Shown one piece after another: positions 6,158-13,016 of a stretch of 14,170 bases of DNA. A program made the translations under genes and the position numbers. Every line of letters starts with the position of its first letter. Positions within the stretch are counted from its first letter, which is position 1. Below the pieces are notes generated by a model. That model made no database searches, was not told the DNA's origin, and saw nothing but the letters and a program-made list of their open reading frames with translations. Origin of the DNA: Candidatus Sungiibacteriota bacterium. Its GTDB lineage: Bacteria > Patescibacteria > Paceibacteria > Sungbacterales > SURF-37. Location of the stretch: contig JACPMF010000021.1 in assembly GCA_016186145.1 (NCBI GenBank), positions 1 to 14,170 of the forward strand, given 5' to 3'.

Positions 6158-8104
6158 ATGCCGAAAACAAAGGAGATTCAGAAAAAAACCATCCCCGAAA
6201 ACTTGCCAAAACAGGATAAGTTTTTTGCCACCACTGGCCTGAAGCGGTCTGTCCGTGCTGGTACTCAATTACCTGACCCAACACAAGCGCCGTACGGGTT
6301 TGACCCCTCATCTCAATTCAAACATCTCTTTCCCGCGCTTGAACTCCCGATTCTCAAGCCGCCCGCATCTCACCACCCGGAAGACCGCGTATCATTTGAC
6401 TCGCCGGAGCTACCTCCGCATGAGCTCTATCTCGGCGACAATCTTTATCTATTACGGCAAATGCCAAGCGAGAGCATAGACCTCATCTACATAGACCCGC
6501 CATTTTTCTCAAATCGAACCTACACCCAAATTTGGGGCGATGACAACGAAGTACGCTCATTTGACGACATCTTTGCCGATGGCATGTTTTCGTATCTTGC
6601 TTGGCTCAATGCGCGACTTTGGGAAATGAAGCGTGTGTTGAAATCAACCGGCTCAATTTATGTGCACTGCGACTGGCACGCGAGCCACTATATTAAGACC
6701 GAAATGGATAAGATTTTTGGGTATGACAATTTTTTGAACGAAATCATTTGGGGATATAGGACTGGAGGTACAAGTAAAAGTACATTTGCGCGGAAGCATG
6801 ACATTTTAATGCTGTATTCTAAGGCCAGTAAATACAAGTTTAATGTTCAGCATTATAAATCTTGGCAACAGAAAAAATATAATTTTAATGAGAAATATCC
6901 AGAATATTTTGATGAAAAGGAACAGCGATGGTATCACCTTGCGGTAGCGAGAGATGTGTGGGAAGACATAAATGTTTTAGGTACCGAACCCGGGAATAAA
7001 GAGCGTATTGGCTATCCTACACAAAAGCCCGAAGCTCTATTGGAGCGTATACTCAAAGCATCTTCCGATGAAGGTGATGTTGTAGCAGATTTTTTTATGG
7101 GTGGTGGCACTACAGGTGCTGTAGTTCTCAAAAACAATCGCTGTTTTATTGGATGCGACATTTCGCGGGTTGCCGTATCCGTAACTGCAAGTCGTCTTCT
7201 GGATATTGCTGAAAGTATTTCTGGTATTGTTGCATCAAAAAATAAACCCCAAACCCTTGGCTTGCAGGTTCATCCGGTAGCCGATATTCAAATCGGGTAT
7301 GTCGGCAGTTATCCCATAGAAAAATTTGAAGGAATTGCTCAAAATGAATTTATTGATTTTGTGTGCCGTTTGTATGGAGCCGGTGCATTTACCGGAAAAT
7401 CCAAATATATCCACGGGCTTGCGAATGGAAAACTTATAATATCCGTTGGACCGGCAGACCCCGATGAGCAAGTTTCTTTAGCACATGTGCAGGGACTTGT
7501 TGAGGAAGTCGTGCGCCAGTATGCGGAACAACTTAAAAACGGTGAGGAGCGCATTTTGCAGGTTGTGGGATGGGGCTTTGACCCTGCGATAGAGGCGTGG
7601 AAGGGGCAGGCAATTACGGCGCTCAATAAACGTAATGTAAAACTGCAAATTGAGCTTATTTCACTCTCAAGCGAGAGTTTCCGCCAAAAGATATTCCGGC
7701 AAATCGGGGAAGCAAATCTTGACCTGAAATTCAATCGTCTCAATCGGCTATTGTCTTTTTCTGCGAGCCCTTACGCGGGAAAGATAGTTGTAGAAAAACA
7801 AAATGGCCTTACGCTCAAGTTGCGTCTTGATGGCGCAAAAGCAATCGGGACTGGTCGTCTTATCAATTGCCAGTGGGATTTTTCTTATGACGGAGCGCGG
7901 TTTGCCAGCCGCGAATATGCTCTCAACCGCGAAGGTTCGCAGGGACATTTTGAAGCAAAATTTGATATTGAATATACATTTGAAAAGCCGGGAGAATATA
8001 TAATTGCTACTCGTGTGCAAGATAATTTTGACGGCGAGGCGGTTGCGGTTATGCGACTAACAATTTCAAACAAAGCCCATAAATTGCAAGAGGTAAATTT
8101 ATGA
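6158..8104 (+). CDS. Type III-like DNA methyltransferase (Mod) with PKD-like C-terminal domain
   Basis: This 648-residue amino-methyltransferase of the beta layout should transfer a methyl group from S-adenosylmethionine to a base in the recognition site. Motif IV, IDPPFFSN, has DPPF at 113-116, after LGDNLYLLRQMPSESIDLI. RIGYPTQKPEALLERIL is at 283-299, and the AdoMet-binding motif I DFFMGGGTT is at 311-319. Motif IV before motif I is the beta order typical of type III Mod. The middle (about 340-560) probably holds specificity and Res-contact regions. The last 85 residues, with CQWDFSYDGARF, YTFEKPGEYIIATRVQDN and VAVMRLTIS, look like a PKD/Ig-like beta-sandwich. The frame is open upstream; GTG 6059, ATG 6083 and ATG 6116 (AGGG at 6103-6106) are alternatives. 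I chose 6158 because a TATAAT box precedes it. The stop overlaps the helicase start (ATGA). Confidence 0.9.
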   Translation: MPKTKEIQKKTIPENLPKQDKFFATTGLKRSVRAGTQLPDPTQAPYGFDPSSQFKHLFPALELPILKPPASHHPEDRVSFDSPELPPHELYLGDNLYLLRQMPSESIDLIYIDPPFFSNRTYTQIWGDDNEVRSFDDIFADGMFSYLAWLNARLWEMKRVLKSTGSIYVHCDWHASHYIKTEMDKIFGYDNFLNEIIWGYRTGGTSKSTFARKHDILMLYSKASKYKFNVQHYKSWQQKKYNFNEKYPEYFDEKEQRWYHLAVARDVWEDINVLGTEPGNKERIGYPTQKPEALLERILKASSDEGDVVADFFMGGGTTGAVVLKNNRCFIGCDISRVAVSVTASRLLDIAESISGIVASKNKPQTLGLQVHPVADIQIGYVGSYPIEKFEGIAQNEFIDFVCRLYGAGAFTGKSKYIHGLANGKLIISVGPADPDEQVSLAHVQGLVEEVVRQYAEQLKNGEERILQVVGWGFDPAIEAWKGQAITALNKRNVKLQIELISLSSESFRQKIFRQIGEANLDLKFNRLNRLLSFSASPYAGKIVVEKQNGLTLKLRLDGAKAIGTGRLINCQWDFSYDGARFASREYALNREGSQGHFEAKFDIEYTFEKPGEYIIATRVQDNFDGEAVAVMRLTISNKAHKLQEVNL

Positions 8105-10206
8105 GCAACGACCCAAATTATCTCACGTGGAAAGATAAACCTGACTTTCCATCACTTGACCCACGGCAAACACTGCTTGCTCGTACTTTTATTGAGCGAA
8201 TAATTGGAGGCGAAGATTTCTCAAAGTCACTATACCGACATCAAGTTGAGGCGGTTTTGCGGGTTATTTATCATGGAGAAAAACTTAACGATTGGGATGT
8301 GTTGTTGGATATAGTTACCGGAGGAGGCAAGACGGTTATTATGGCAGCGCTTATCTCTTATTTCTGGCAGGTGCGGGGTATTGAGAAGTTCCTCATTCTC
8401 ACGCCAAACACCATAGTACGCGAGCGGGTAAAAGATGATTTTGAAGTCAGAAGCCCGATGTATGCTTATCATGGCTTTCCATTTTTTTTCAATTCTCATC
8501 AGCATACTCCCGACCGGCTCGTGTGCAAAGTATTACGCGAAGGCACTGATGCCGTATCAGTTCGTGATGCAAATATCATAGTCGCAAATATCCATCAGGT
8601 GTACGAGGGAAGGCAATCGCTTGAGATGCTTCTCTCGGAATCAGTGCCTCAACTCGTCATTTTCAATGATGAAGCCCATAATGCTTCTGCGCTTGAATAC
8701 AGGGAAGTGCTCAAGCTCTTGAAGCCCAAAACTGCCGCACGCATTGATTTGACCGCTACACCATATCGTCTTGATAAAGAAGATTTGGATACATTCCCGC
8801 CGATATACGAATATCATGTTCAGGAAGCGATAAATGACCGCGTGGTAAAACAAGTCGTAGTTACAAAGCCGGATATTGAAAGCGTAAAGTTACAATACGA
8901 GGAATGGGACGAACAGGACCAAGTAGTAAAAATGCTTGATGCGGAGGAAATGCCGTGGGAAGAAATTGAGGCACAGCTCAAGCGCGGAGGCGCTGTGCGT
9001 TTTGTTACAGCAGAGAAAGCAAGACGGCAACAGCTACAAATAGCAAAAAGCTGTGTGGATTACCAAGAGAAGCAAATACCTCGCGGTCTGGACCAAAAAA
9101 CACTTCAGTGGCAGCCATTGTTGCTTGTAGTGGCGTTATCCCAGAAAGACGCCGCAAAAGTATATGACACATTGCTCAAGAAACCTTTTGAATACGAACC
9201 AGAAGAACTCTTATTGGCCCATAGCAAGCAAGATGAGCGAGAGAATAAAAAAGCATTCTTGCTTGGCCGTACAAGTTCCGAAGGTTTAAGCGTGGAAGAT
9301 AAAAAGCTGTGGAATGAAACGCGTAAAGTAAAAGTTGTCATCGCGGTTTCAATGCTTCGCGAGGGCTGGGATGTTCGCAATATCTCGGTTATTTGCCTGT
9401 TTCGAAAGTTCACTTATCAGATGAAAGGCAACAGAACCTATACGGTTTATGGTCCTCAAATTATTGGTCGAGGACTTCGGCGTATCCGTCCCGCGAGCGA
9501 ACCGGATTATCTTTTTACTATAGACCACCCTGCGTTTGACCACGGTTGGTTATGGCAACTGCTCGCGGCCCAAGAGTATGCAAAACCGCTCAATCCGAAC
9601 GAGCAAGTCGAGGCACAATTTATCAAAGACCTTCCACCTGTGGCTAAAGAGGATTCAGAGCCGGGGAACAAAGAAGAACAGCAAAATACTGATGAATGGA
9701 TTGAAAAGACATTGTCCGTCCTGCCGGACGCAACAAAAATTATCCCTATTGACGACTGGAAAAAACACTTTATAGAGTTTGATTTTCAGAAGAAAATTGT
9801 TTCTGCTCTGCAAAAAATAACCAATGTAAAGAGCCAAAAACTTGGCTCTGCAAATACCTCTCATGAATTACCGGAAGATGCCATCAATGTTGAGGGAATT
9901 AACGAAGGAGTTTCCACATTTGCTATAAAAACACGAGGACAAATAATCCAAGAAATTACGGATGACATTAGGCACGAACCGCATCAGGCGCTTATGAGCG
10001 TCTTTCGACAAGAGACAGCATCACAACTGAAAGCTCTTTCTGATGCCATTGATTGGGTACTCAAAGAGAAGTTTGGCATAAATGGGATACAAGAGATTGG
10101 AAGCGCTGATGAGGCAACGCTTCGCAAAATTGAATTCCAACTCCCACAAATACTTGAAGAATTCCGGAGACCGGAAGTGTTGGTTAGCATTATAGGTGAT
10201 GAATAG
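8101..10206 (+). CDS. Type III-like restriction helicase/translocase subunit (Res without nuclease)
   Basis: This 701-residue superfamily 2 ATPase should drive ATP-dependent movement or switching on DNA in the restriction complex. RHQVEAV at 46-52 is Q-motif-like. Walker A is TGGGKT at 73-78, where the usual TGSGKT or TGAGKT has Gly in the variable place. The Walker B DEAH is at 190-193, motif III TATP at 218-221, and motif VI IIGRGLRR near 454-461. The C-terminal 230 residues are helical, and the protein ends at EVLVSIIGDE without a PD-(D/E)XK segment. Classical type III Res proteins carry that nuclease at their own C-terminus; here it is the next gene. The ATG overlaps the methyltransferase stop by four bases, so the two are probably translationally coupled. 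Confidence 0.9.
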   Translation: MSNDPNYLTWKDKPDFPSLDPRQTLLARTFIERIIGGEDFSKSLYRHQVEAVLRVIYHGEKLNDWDVLLDIVTGGGKTVIMAALISYFWQVRGIEKFLILTPNTIVRERVKDDFEVRSPMYAYHGFPFFFNSHQHTPDRLVCKVLREGTDAVSVRDANIIVANIHQVYEGRQSLEMLLSESVPQLVIFNDEAHNASALEYREVLKLLKPKTAARIDLTATPYRLDKEDLDTFPPIYEYHVQEAINDRVVKQVVVTKPDIESVKLQYEEWDEQDQVVKMLDAEEMPWEEIEAQLKRGGAVRFVTAEKARRQQLQIAKSCVDYQEKQIPRGLDQKTLQWQPLLLVVALSQKDAAKVYDTLLKKPFEYEPEELLLAHSKQDERENKKAFLLGRTSSEGLSVEDKKLWNETRKVKVVIAVSMLREGWDVRNISVICLFRKFTYQMKGNRTYTVYGPQIIGRGLRRIRPASEPDYLFTIDHPAFDHGWLWQLLAAQEYAKPLNPNEQVEAQFIKDLPPVAKEDSEPGNKEEQQNTDEWIEKTLSVLPDATKIIPIDDWKKHFIEFDFQKKIVSALQKITNVKSQKLGSANTSHELPEDAINVEGINEGVSTFAIKTRGQIIQEITDDIRHEPHQALMSVFRQETASQLKALSDAIDWVLKEKFGINGIQEIGSADEATLRKIEFQLPQILEEFRRPEVLVSIIGDE

Positions 10207-10208
10207 AT

Positions 10209-10622
10209 ATGAACTCCGTACATGGCGTATTAGAAGGTCTTAAGCGTAATCCCAAAGGCAAAAGCTCCTATGATAGCTTATTGGAGCGTAACTATATGCT
10301 TGAGTTAGATTCTATGAGCGGTGTGAAAGAGTGGACCAAAGACCACGGCATACGGATACCCTATAAAATTTTTGGTATTCTGCCTCATTACTATGTTCCT
10401 GATTTCCTTGTTACTTTTTTGGACGGCTCACAAGAAATACATGAGACAAAGGGAGCCGGTTTTCTTTGGTGGCTTTCTACTCATGAAAAGCGTCGTGCTG
10501 GAGACGCATGGTGTAGAGAACATCGTATGAGATACCGATTTATTGAAAATAGCCGTGGCGCATTATTTGCAGAGAATCAGGGTTTGGGCAGATTAGAAAG
10601 AACCGCTAATAAAGGTTTATAA
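10209..10622 (+). CDS. Stand-alone PD-(D/E)XK endonuclease subunit of the restriction system
   Basis: This 137-residue protein looks like the C-terminal nuclease domain of type III Res proteins. PDFLV at 64-68 and HETKG at 78-82 give the metal-binding Asp65 and the E79-x-K81 pair; Glu26 in YDSLLERNYM is the likely upstream conserved acid. GVKEWTKDHGIRIPY before the PD motif is also typical. It starts two bases after the helicase stop and in a different frame, so it is not a nonsense break of one fused gene. A proper ATG and close spacing suggest a genuine separate subunit that should assemble with the helicase and methyltransferase to cut unmodified DNA. An alternative is that an ancient frameshift split a fused Res and re-initiation now keeps both parts. 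Confidence 0.82.
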   Translation: MNSVHGVLEGLKRNPKGKSSYDSLLERNYMLELDSMSGVKEWTKDHGIRIPYKIFGILPHYYVPDFLVTFLDGSQEIHETKGAGFLWWLSTHEKRRAGDAWCREHRMRYRFIENSRGALFAENQGLGRLERTANKGL

Positions 10623-10635
10623 GGCCAACTAATAT

Positions 10636-10812
10636 ATGCCAACAGGTTGGGGGGCTCCCGACAGCCCAGACAACATATCCATAAGAGCCCAGCTTGAGGA
10701 ACTCAAGAAGCTCAACTCATCAACGGCTTCCTACAACAAGCTCATCGTCAGTATAGCGGTAGCTACACTTTTCGTGAGTATTGCCGGTATAGCCATTGCA
10801 CTATGGAAATAA
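10636..10812 (+). CDS. 58-residue single-pass membrane protein in the restriction operon
   Basis: The gene opens with ATG 13 bases after the nuclease stop and ends at TAA 10810-10812. The protein reads MPTGWGAPDSPDNISIRAQL, then a charged helix LEELKKLNSSTASYNK, then a hydrophobic stretch LIVSIAVATLFVSIAGIAIA (about residues 37-56) ending LWK. The soluble N-terminus with a short coiled-coil-like helix and a C-terminal membrane helix suggest an anchored or oligomeric protein. I do not recognise the family. Same strand, tight spacing and the shared terminator at 10833-10861 put it in the restriction-modification operon. It may tether or regulate the complex, act as an accessory effector, or be unrelated cargo. 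Confidence 0.65.
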   Translation: MPTGWGAPDSPDNISIRAQLEELKKLNSSTASYNKLIVSIAVATLFVSIAGIAIALWK

Positions 10813-10832
10813 AACCCGAACTTGGGCAAACA

Positions 10833-10861
10833 AAAAAGCTGGACTATTCGTCCCGCTTTTT
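10833..10861. terminator. Bidirectional terminator between restriction operon and toxin gene
   Basis: AAAAAGC (10833-10839) pairs with GCTTTTT (10855-10861), and after one mismatch GGAC pairs with GTCC around a TATTC loop. With A- and T-runs on both sides it works in both directions. The toxin stop codon lies inside it. Confidence 0.7.
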
Positions 10862-11227
10862 CAACTCTTCTTTCAGTTCGCGGACATACTCGTTGTAACG
10901 GTCTTTCCGGCGATGGCCTTCTTCACGGAAGCCGAGTTCTTTACGCTCCTCTATAAAATCAAGATTTATTGTGCACTCCGTGATGTCAAGAAAATATACA
11001 ATGCGATACCCGCCACTTTTGCCTTTGTTGCTGTCTGGGTTCGGAACGCCCGCCGCCCACGCCTCATAGCGATTTTTCGGCGAGCGGTAAACTAATTTTT
11101 GACGGGAAAGCTCAAAACGGCTTACTGTTGGTGCCCAGAGTTTGATTGCATCTCGTACCTTTGCTGAAACACCGACTTTCTCGCACATCCGCACAAAATG
11201 TTCTCGTTCAATATAAACCCACGACAT
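10844..11227 (-). CDS. RelE/HigB-like toxin
   Basis: This 127-residue protein has the strand pattern of the RelE/ParE superfamily near its middle and end: KSGGYRIVYFLD at 70-81, TINLDFIEERKELGF after it, and an amphipathic C-terminal helix RRKDRYNEYVRELKEELKK. Members of this superfamily are mostly ribosome-dependent mRNA endonucleases or gyrase poisons; which applies cannot be told from sequence. Basic residues around Arg75, Arg95 and Lys96 are candidates for catalysis or RNA contact. The gene starts 12 bases after the stop of the Panacea-domain gene, the spacing expected of a toxin-antitoxin pair. Its stop falls in a bidirectional terminator shared with the restriction operon. Confidence 0.7.
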   Translation of the reverse strand: MSWVYIEREHFVRMCEKVGVSAKVRDAIKLWAPTVSRFELSRQKLVYRSPKNRYEAWAAGVPNPDSNKGKSGGYRIVYFLDITECTINLDFIEERKELGFREEGHRRKDRYNEYVRELKEELKKRDE

Positions 11228-11239
11228 AGACGTGACATA

Positions 11240-11743
11240 CTATTGCCGAAAGAAATCAATGTCACGCGAATACGCGTAATCAACGAATCCGTACGGTTGT
11301 GAGTAAAACCAGGGTGCCTCAAGGTGCGTCTGGGCAACGATTTTTTCGGTCGGCCAACCTCCGAACTCGTCGCAGATTTGTTTAAGAAGTTTTTTTTGTT
11401 CTGGCAAAAAAACCGATTCGTTAAGTTTGGACTCATCCTTTAGCTGAAAGTTTATCATTTCAATATCGTTATACGGGACAGATTCGGTACCAATTGTACC
11501 TTCGCTTTTAAGTTTGGCGAGTATTTCATCAATACGAGCAGGTACCGGACCATAACCCTCGTGAATATAGGTATCTCCGGTTACTGATTTTTTGTGGTCG
11601 CGAAAATAAATAAAGTCAAGATAATACAAGAGCTTGTTCAGCTTTGTGGCATGAAAGTACTGATTATTGCAGTACTTGATAAAGTATAAGACGGCGTTTT
11701 CGTATGCCCGCTCGTCAAGTTTCCCCTGTTTTATTTCGACCAT
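11240..11743 (-). CDS. Panacea/SocA-like (DUF4065) antitoxin
   Basis: This 167-residue protein contains TKLNKLLYYLDFIYFRDH at 33-50, GYGPVP at 63-68 and a C-terminal AQTHLEAPWF segment, the hallmarks of the Panacea domain (DUF4065, SocA type). Panacea proteins neutralise a wide range of unrelated toxins by direct binding; SocA of Caulobacter delivers its toxin SocB to ClpXP. Here the neighbour just downstream is a RelE-like toxin. The frame is open upstream to 12154, but that part is translated from a stem-loop region and has no protein character. ATG 11743 gives the expected N-terminus shortly before the domain. A promoter and paired repeats lie at 11759-11795. Confidence 0.85.
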   Translation of the reverse strand: MVEIKQGKLDERAYENAVLYFIKYCNNQYFHATKLNKLLYYLDFIYFRDHKKSVTGDTYIHEGYGPVPARIDEILAKLKSEGTIGTESVPYNDIEMINFQLKDESKLNESVFLPEQKKLLKQICDEFGGWPTEKIVAQTHLEAPWFYSQPYGFVDYAYSRDIDFFRQ

Positions 11744-11758
11744 AAGAGTAATTTTATG

Positions 11759-11795
11759 ATACCATAACAATACCATGATGTGTATTGGAAAACAA
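11759..11795 (-). promoter_or_regulatory. Promoter and possible operator of the toxin-antitoxin operon
   Basis: On the minus strand TTGTTT (11795-11790) is followed after 17 bases by TATTGT (11772-11767). On the plus strand ATACCAT occurs at 11759-11765 and again at 11770-11776, an 11-base period that places both copies on the same face of the helix around the -10 box. Autoregulation by the toxin-antitoxin complex would fit. Confidence 0.4.
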
Positions 11796-11892
11796 GCGCT
11801 AAGGGTAAGGTCATTTTCAGTGGGCAAAACTGTATGAAAACGCCGACTTTCCTTGCAGTAAAAGGGTTCTAACTTCGTCCAGTGCGTGGAGT

Positions 11893-12133
11893 TCGGAAAT
11901 TTTAAAGCCCCTTTTTGGGGTTTTAAAATTTTCGATGATCCCCCGAGGAGGAAGCAAACTGTTTTGCTTCCGTCAGGGATCGAAGACCACAGCGATGTGC
12001 GCGAAGCGCACCGCGAGGGGCGGCCTGCGAAAAACTTTTCGGAAGAAAAGTTTATTTGTAGGCGATCCCTGCCAGCAAGCAGGGAAAGTTCTTTTTTTGA
12101 TCGGCCGCGAATACGCCACCCGCATGGCGTATT
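11893..12133 (+). ncRNA. Six consecutive stem-loops, candidate structured RNA or repeat element
   Basis: Stem 1, 11893-11935, has 19 pairs around TTTTT; two of them are G-U only if the plus strand is the RNA. Stem 2 has GGAAGCAAA 11950-11958 with TTTGCTTCC 11963-11971 inside outer arms GATCCC 11937-11942 and GGGATC 11976-11981. Stem 3 is GTGCGC/GCGCAC at 11997-12011. Stem 4 is AAACTTTTC/GAAAAGTTT around GGAA at 12032-12053. Stem 5 is CCCTGC/GCAGGG at 12067-12084, followed at 12092 by T7. Stem 6 is AATACGCC/GGCGTATT at 12110-12133. The pairings are read directly from sequence. Whether this is a transcribed RNA, a DNA recombination or binding element, or a nested repeat is not known. No known RNA class was recognised. 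Confidence 0.45.
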
Positions 12134-12151
12134 GGGCAGAAATGCCGCTTG

Positions 12152-12170
12152 CACTGAGCGTAGTCGAAGC
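12152..12170. repeat. REP-like intergenic motif
   Basis: CACTGAGCGTAGTCGAAGC matches the widespread CACTGAGC...GTCGAAG motif that occurs in intergenic regions of many bacteria and yields spurious TERSRS peptides when translated. It marks this stretch as non-coding and repeat-derived. Confidence 0.5.
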
Positions 12171-12205
12171 GTTTAATGAGGTAAAAATAGATTTTATCTA
12201 ACTTT

Positions 12206-12252
12206 GCATAGTTTCTTGATTTCATGCATAGATTTCAGTGCCTATTGCATAG
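12206..12252 (+). promoter_or_regulatory. Three helically phased GCATAG repeats upstream of the MerR-ATPase gene
   Basis: GCATAG occurs at 12206-12211, 12226-12231 and 12247-12252, each followed by TTT or ATTT, with periods of 20 and 21 bases (two helical turns). The last copy ends 27 bases before the ATG at 12280. TATGAT at 12263-12268 is a possible -10 box and AGGA at 12269-12272 a possible ribosome site. The array is well placed to be an operator of the encoded DNA-binding protein. Confidence 0.55.
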
Positions 12253-12279
12253 ATTTTAAGTATATGATAGGATACAAAA

Positions 12280-12999
12280 ATGGAAGAAAAATTGCTCAAA
12301 ATTAGCGAGGCCGCCGAGATTTTAGGCGTTTCTATAGATACGCTTCGTCGTTGGGACGAAAGCGGAAAATTAACCGCGATTAAAAAGGAGGGCGGCACGC
12401 ATCGTTATTACAGAGAAAAAGATATAGAAATTTTTGCAAGCGACCTTTTTAGGTTTGCATCCGATTGGATCAGCCAGGGAGCAGAATTTCCCGGCACTTT
12501 TTACTGCCCAACGAGCTCTGAATTTCAGGCAAGACTGGTAAAAATGGAGCGCCTGCTTATGGAAAAGCCGGGCTTTGAAAAATTATACTCTTTGATTGTT
12601 TTGATCGCCGGAGAAATCGGTGATAATTCTTTCGCTCATAACTTAGGGAAATGGCCGGATACGCCGGGGATCTTTTTCGGCTATGACATCGGAAAAGGCA
12701 TTATTGTCCTTGCCGACCGGGGCTTGGGCGTTTTAGAAACACTGCGCCGCGTTCGCCCGGATTTATCAACGCACGTGCAGGCGGTTGAGGTGGCGTTTAC
12801 AGAATTTTTATCCGGCCGCGCGCCGGAAAAACGCGGTAATGGTTTAAAATTGGTCAGGGAGGTGGTGCTTGCCAATCCGATCGGCCTATTTTTCATAAGC
12901 GGTGATGCGGAAATACATCTAAAGGGCGACGATAAAACATTTCGGGTTACTCGCGGCCCAAACGTGGTCCGCGGTTGTATGGCAAAAATTAATTTTTAA
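12280..12999 (+). CDS. MerR-type helix-turn-helix fused to GHKL-family ATPase
   Basis: This 239-residue protein combines two domains. Residues 4-55 (LLKISEAAEILGVSIDTLRR, W25, GGTHRYY 38-44) are a MerR/excisionase-type winged helix that binds DNA. Residues about 95-225 carry histidine-kinase-like ATPase motifs: an N-box GEIGDNSFAHN with Glu112, Asn116 and His120; a G1 box DRGLG at 146-150; and a G2 box RGNGLKLV at 185-192. No phospho-acceptor histidine domain or sensor is present, so the ATPase resembles anti-sigma kinases such as SpoIIAB/RsbW rather than two-component kinases. A STAS-like DUF4325 protein follows 17 bases later. Together they suggest a partner switch in which ATP and the STAS partner set the DNA-binding state. 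The regulated target may be its own promoter or the downstream RhuM-Fic gene. Confidence 0.85.
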   Translation: MEEKLLKISEAAEILGVSIDTLRRWDESGKLTAIKKEGGTHRYYREKDIEIFASDLFRFASDWISQGAEFPGTFYCPTSSEFQARLVKMERLLMEKPGFEKLYSLIVLIAGEIGDNSFAHNLGKWPDTPGIFFGYDIGKGIIVLADRGLGVLETLRRVRPDLSTHVQAVEVAFTEFLSGRAPEKRGNGLKLVREVVLANPIGLFFISGDAEIHLKGDDKTFRVTRGPNVVRGCMAKINF

Positions 13000-13016
13000 C
13001 ATAACCCAACAAAAAA

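Larger units (their letters stand above)
11744..12279. other. 536-base gene-free region with dense secondary structure
   Basis: No convincing protein gene is present. Open frames on both strands here read through palindromes and lack protein character; one plus-strand frame ends in the TERSRSV peptide that is a known product of a REP-like repeat. The region contains the toxin-antitoxin promoter (left), a run of six stem-loops, a REP-like motif, and the GCATAG repeats before the MerR-ATPase gene (right). Confidence 0.75.

Noticed and set aside
12067..12098. Classical intrinsic terminator at stem 5
   Set aside because: The T7 run begins seven bases after the stem instead of directly at its foot, so efficient termination is doubtful; it is kept only as part of the stem-loop array.
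11744..12154. N-terminal extension of the Panacea-domain protein to 304 residues
   Set aside because: The extension is translated from the stem-loop region and promoter; the domain starts normally from ATG 11743.
11886..12201. Plus-strand frames of 96 and 88 residues
   Set aside because: They run through the stem-loop array and end at a REP-like motif (TERSRSV peptide), a known source of false proteins.
12206..12252. CRISPR-like array
   Set aside because: Repeats are only about 10 bases with 10-base spacers and there are no cas genes; an operator is the better explanation.
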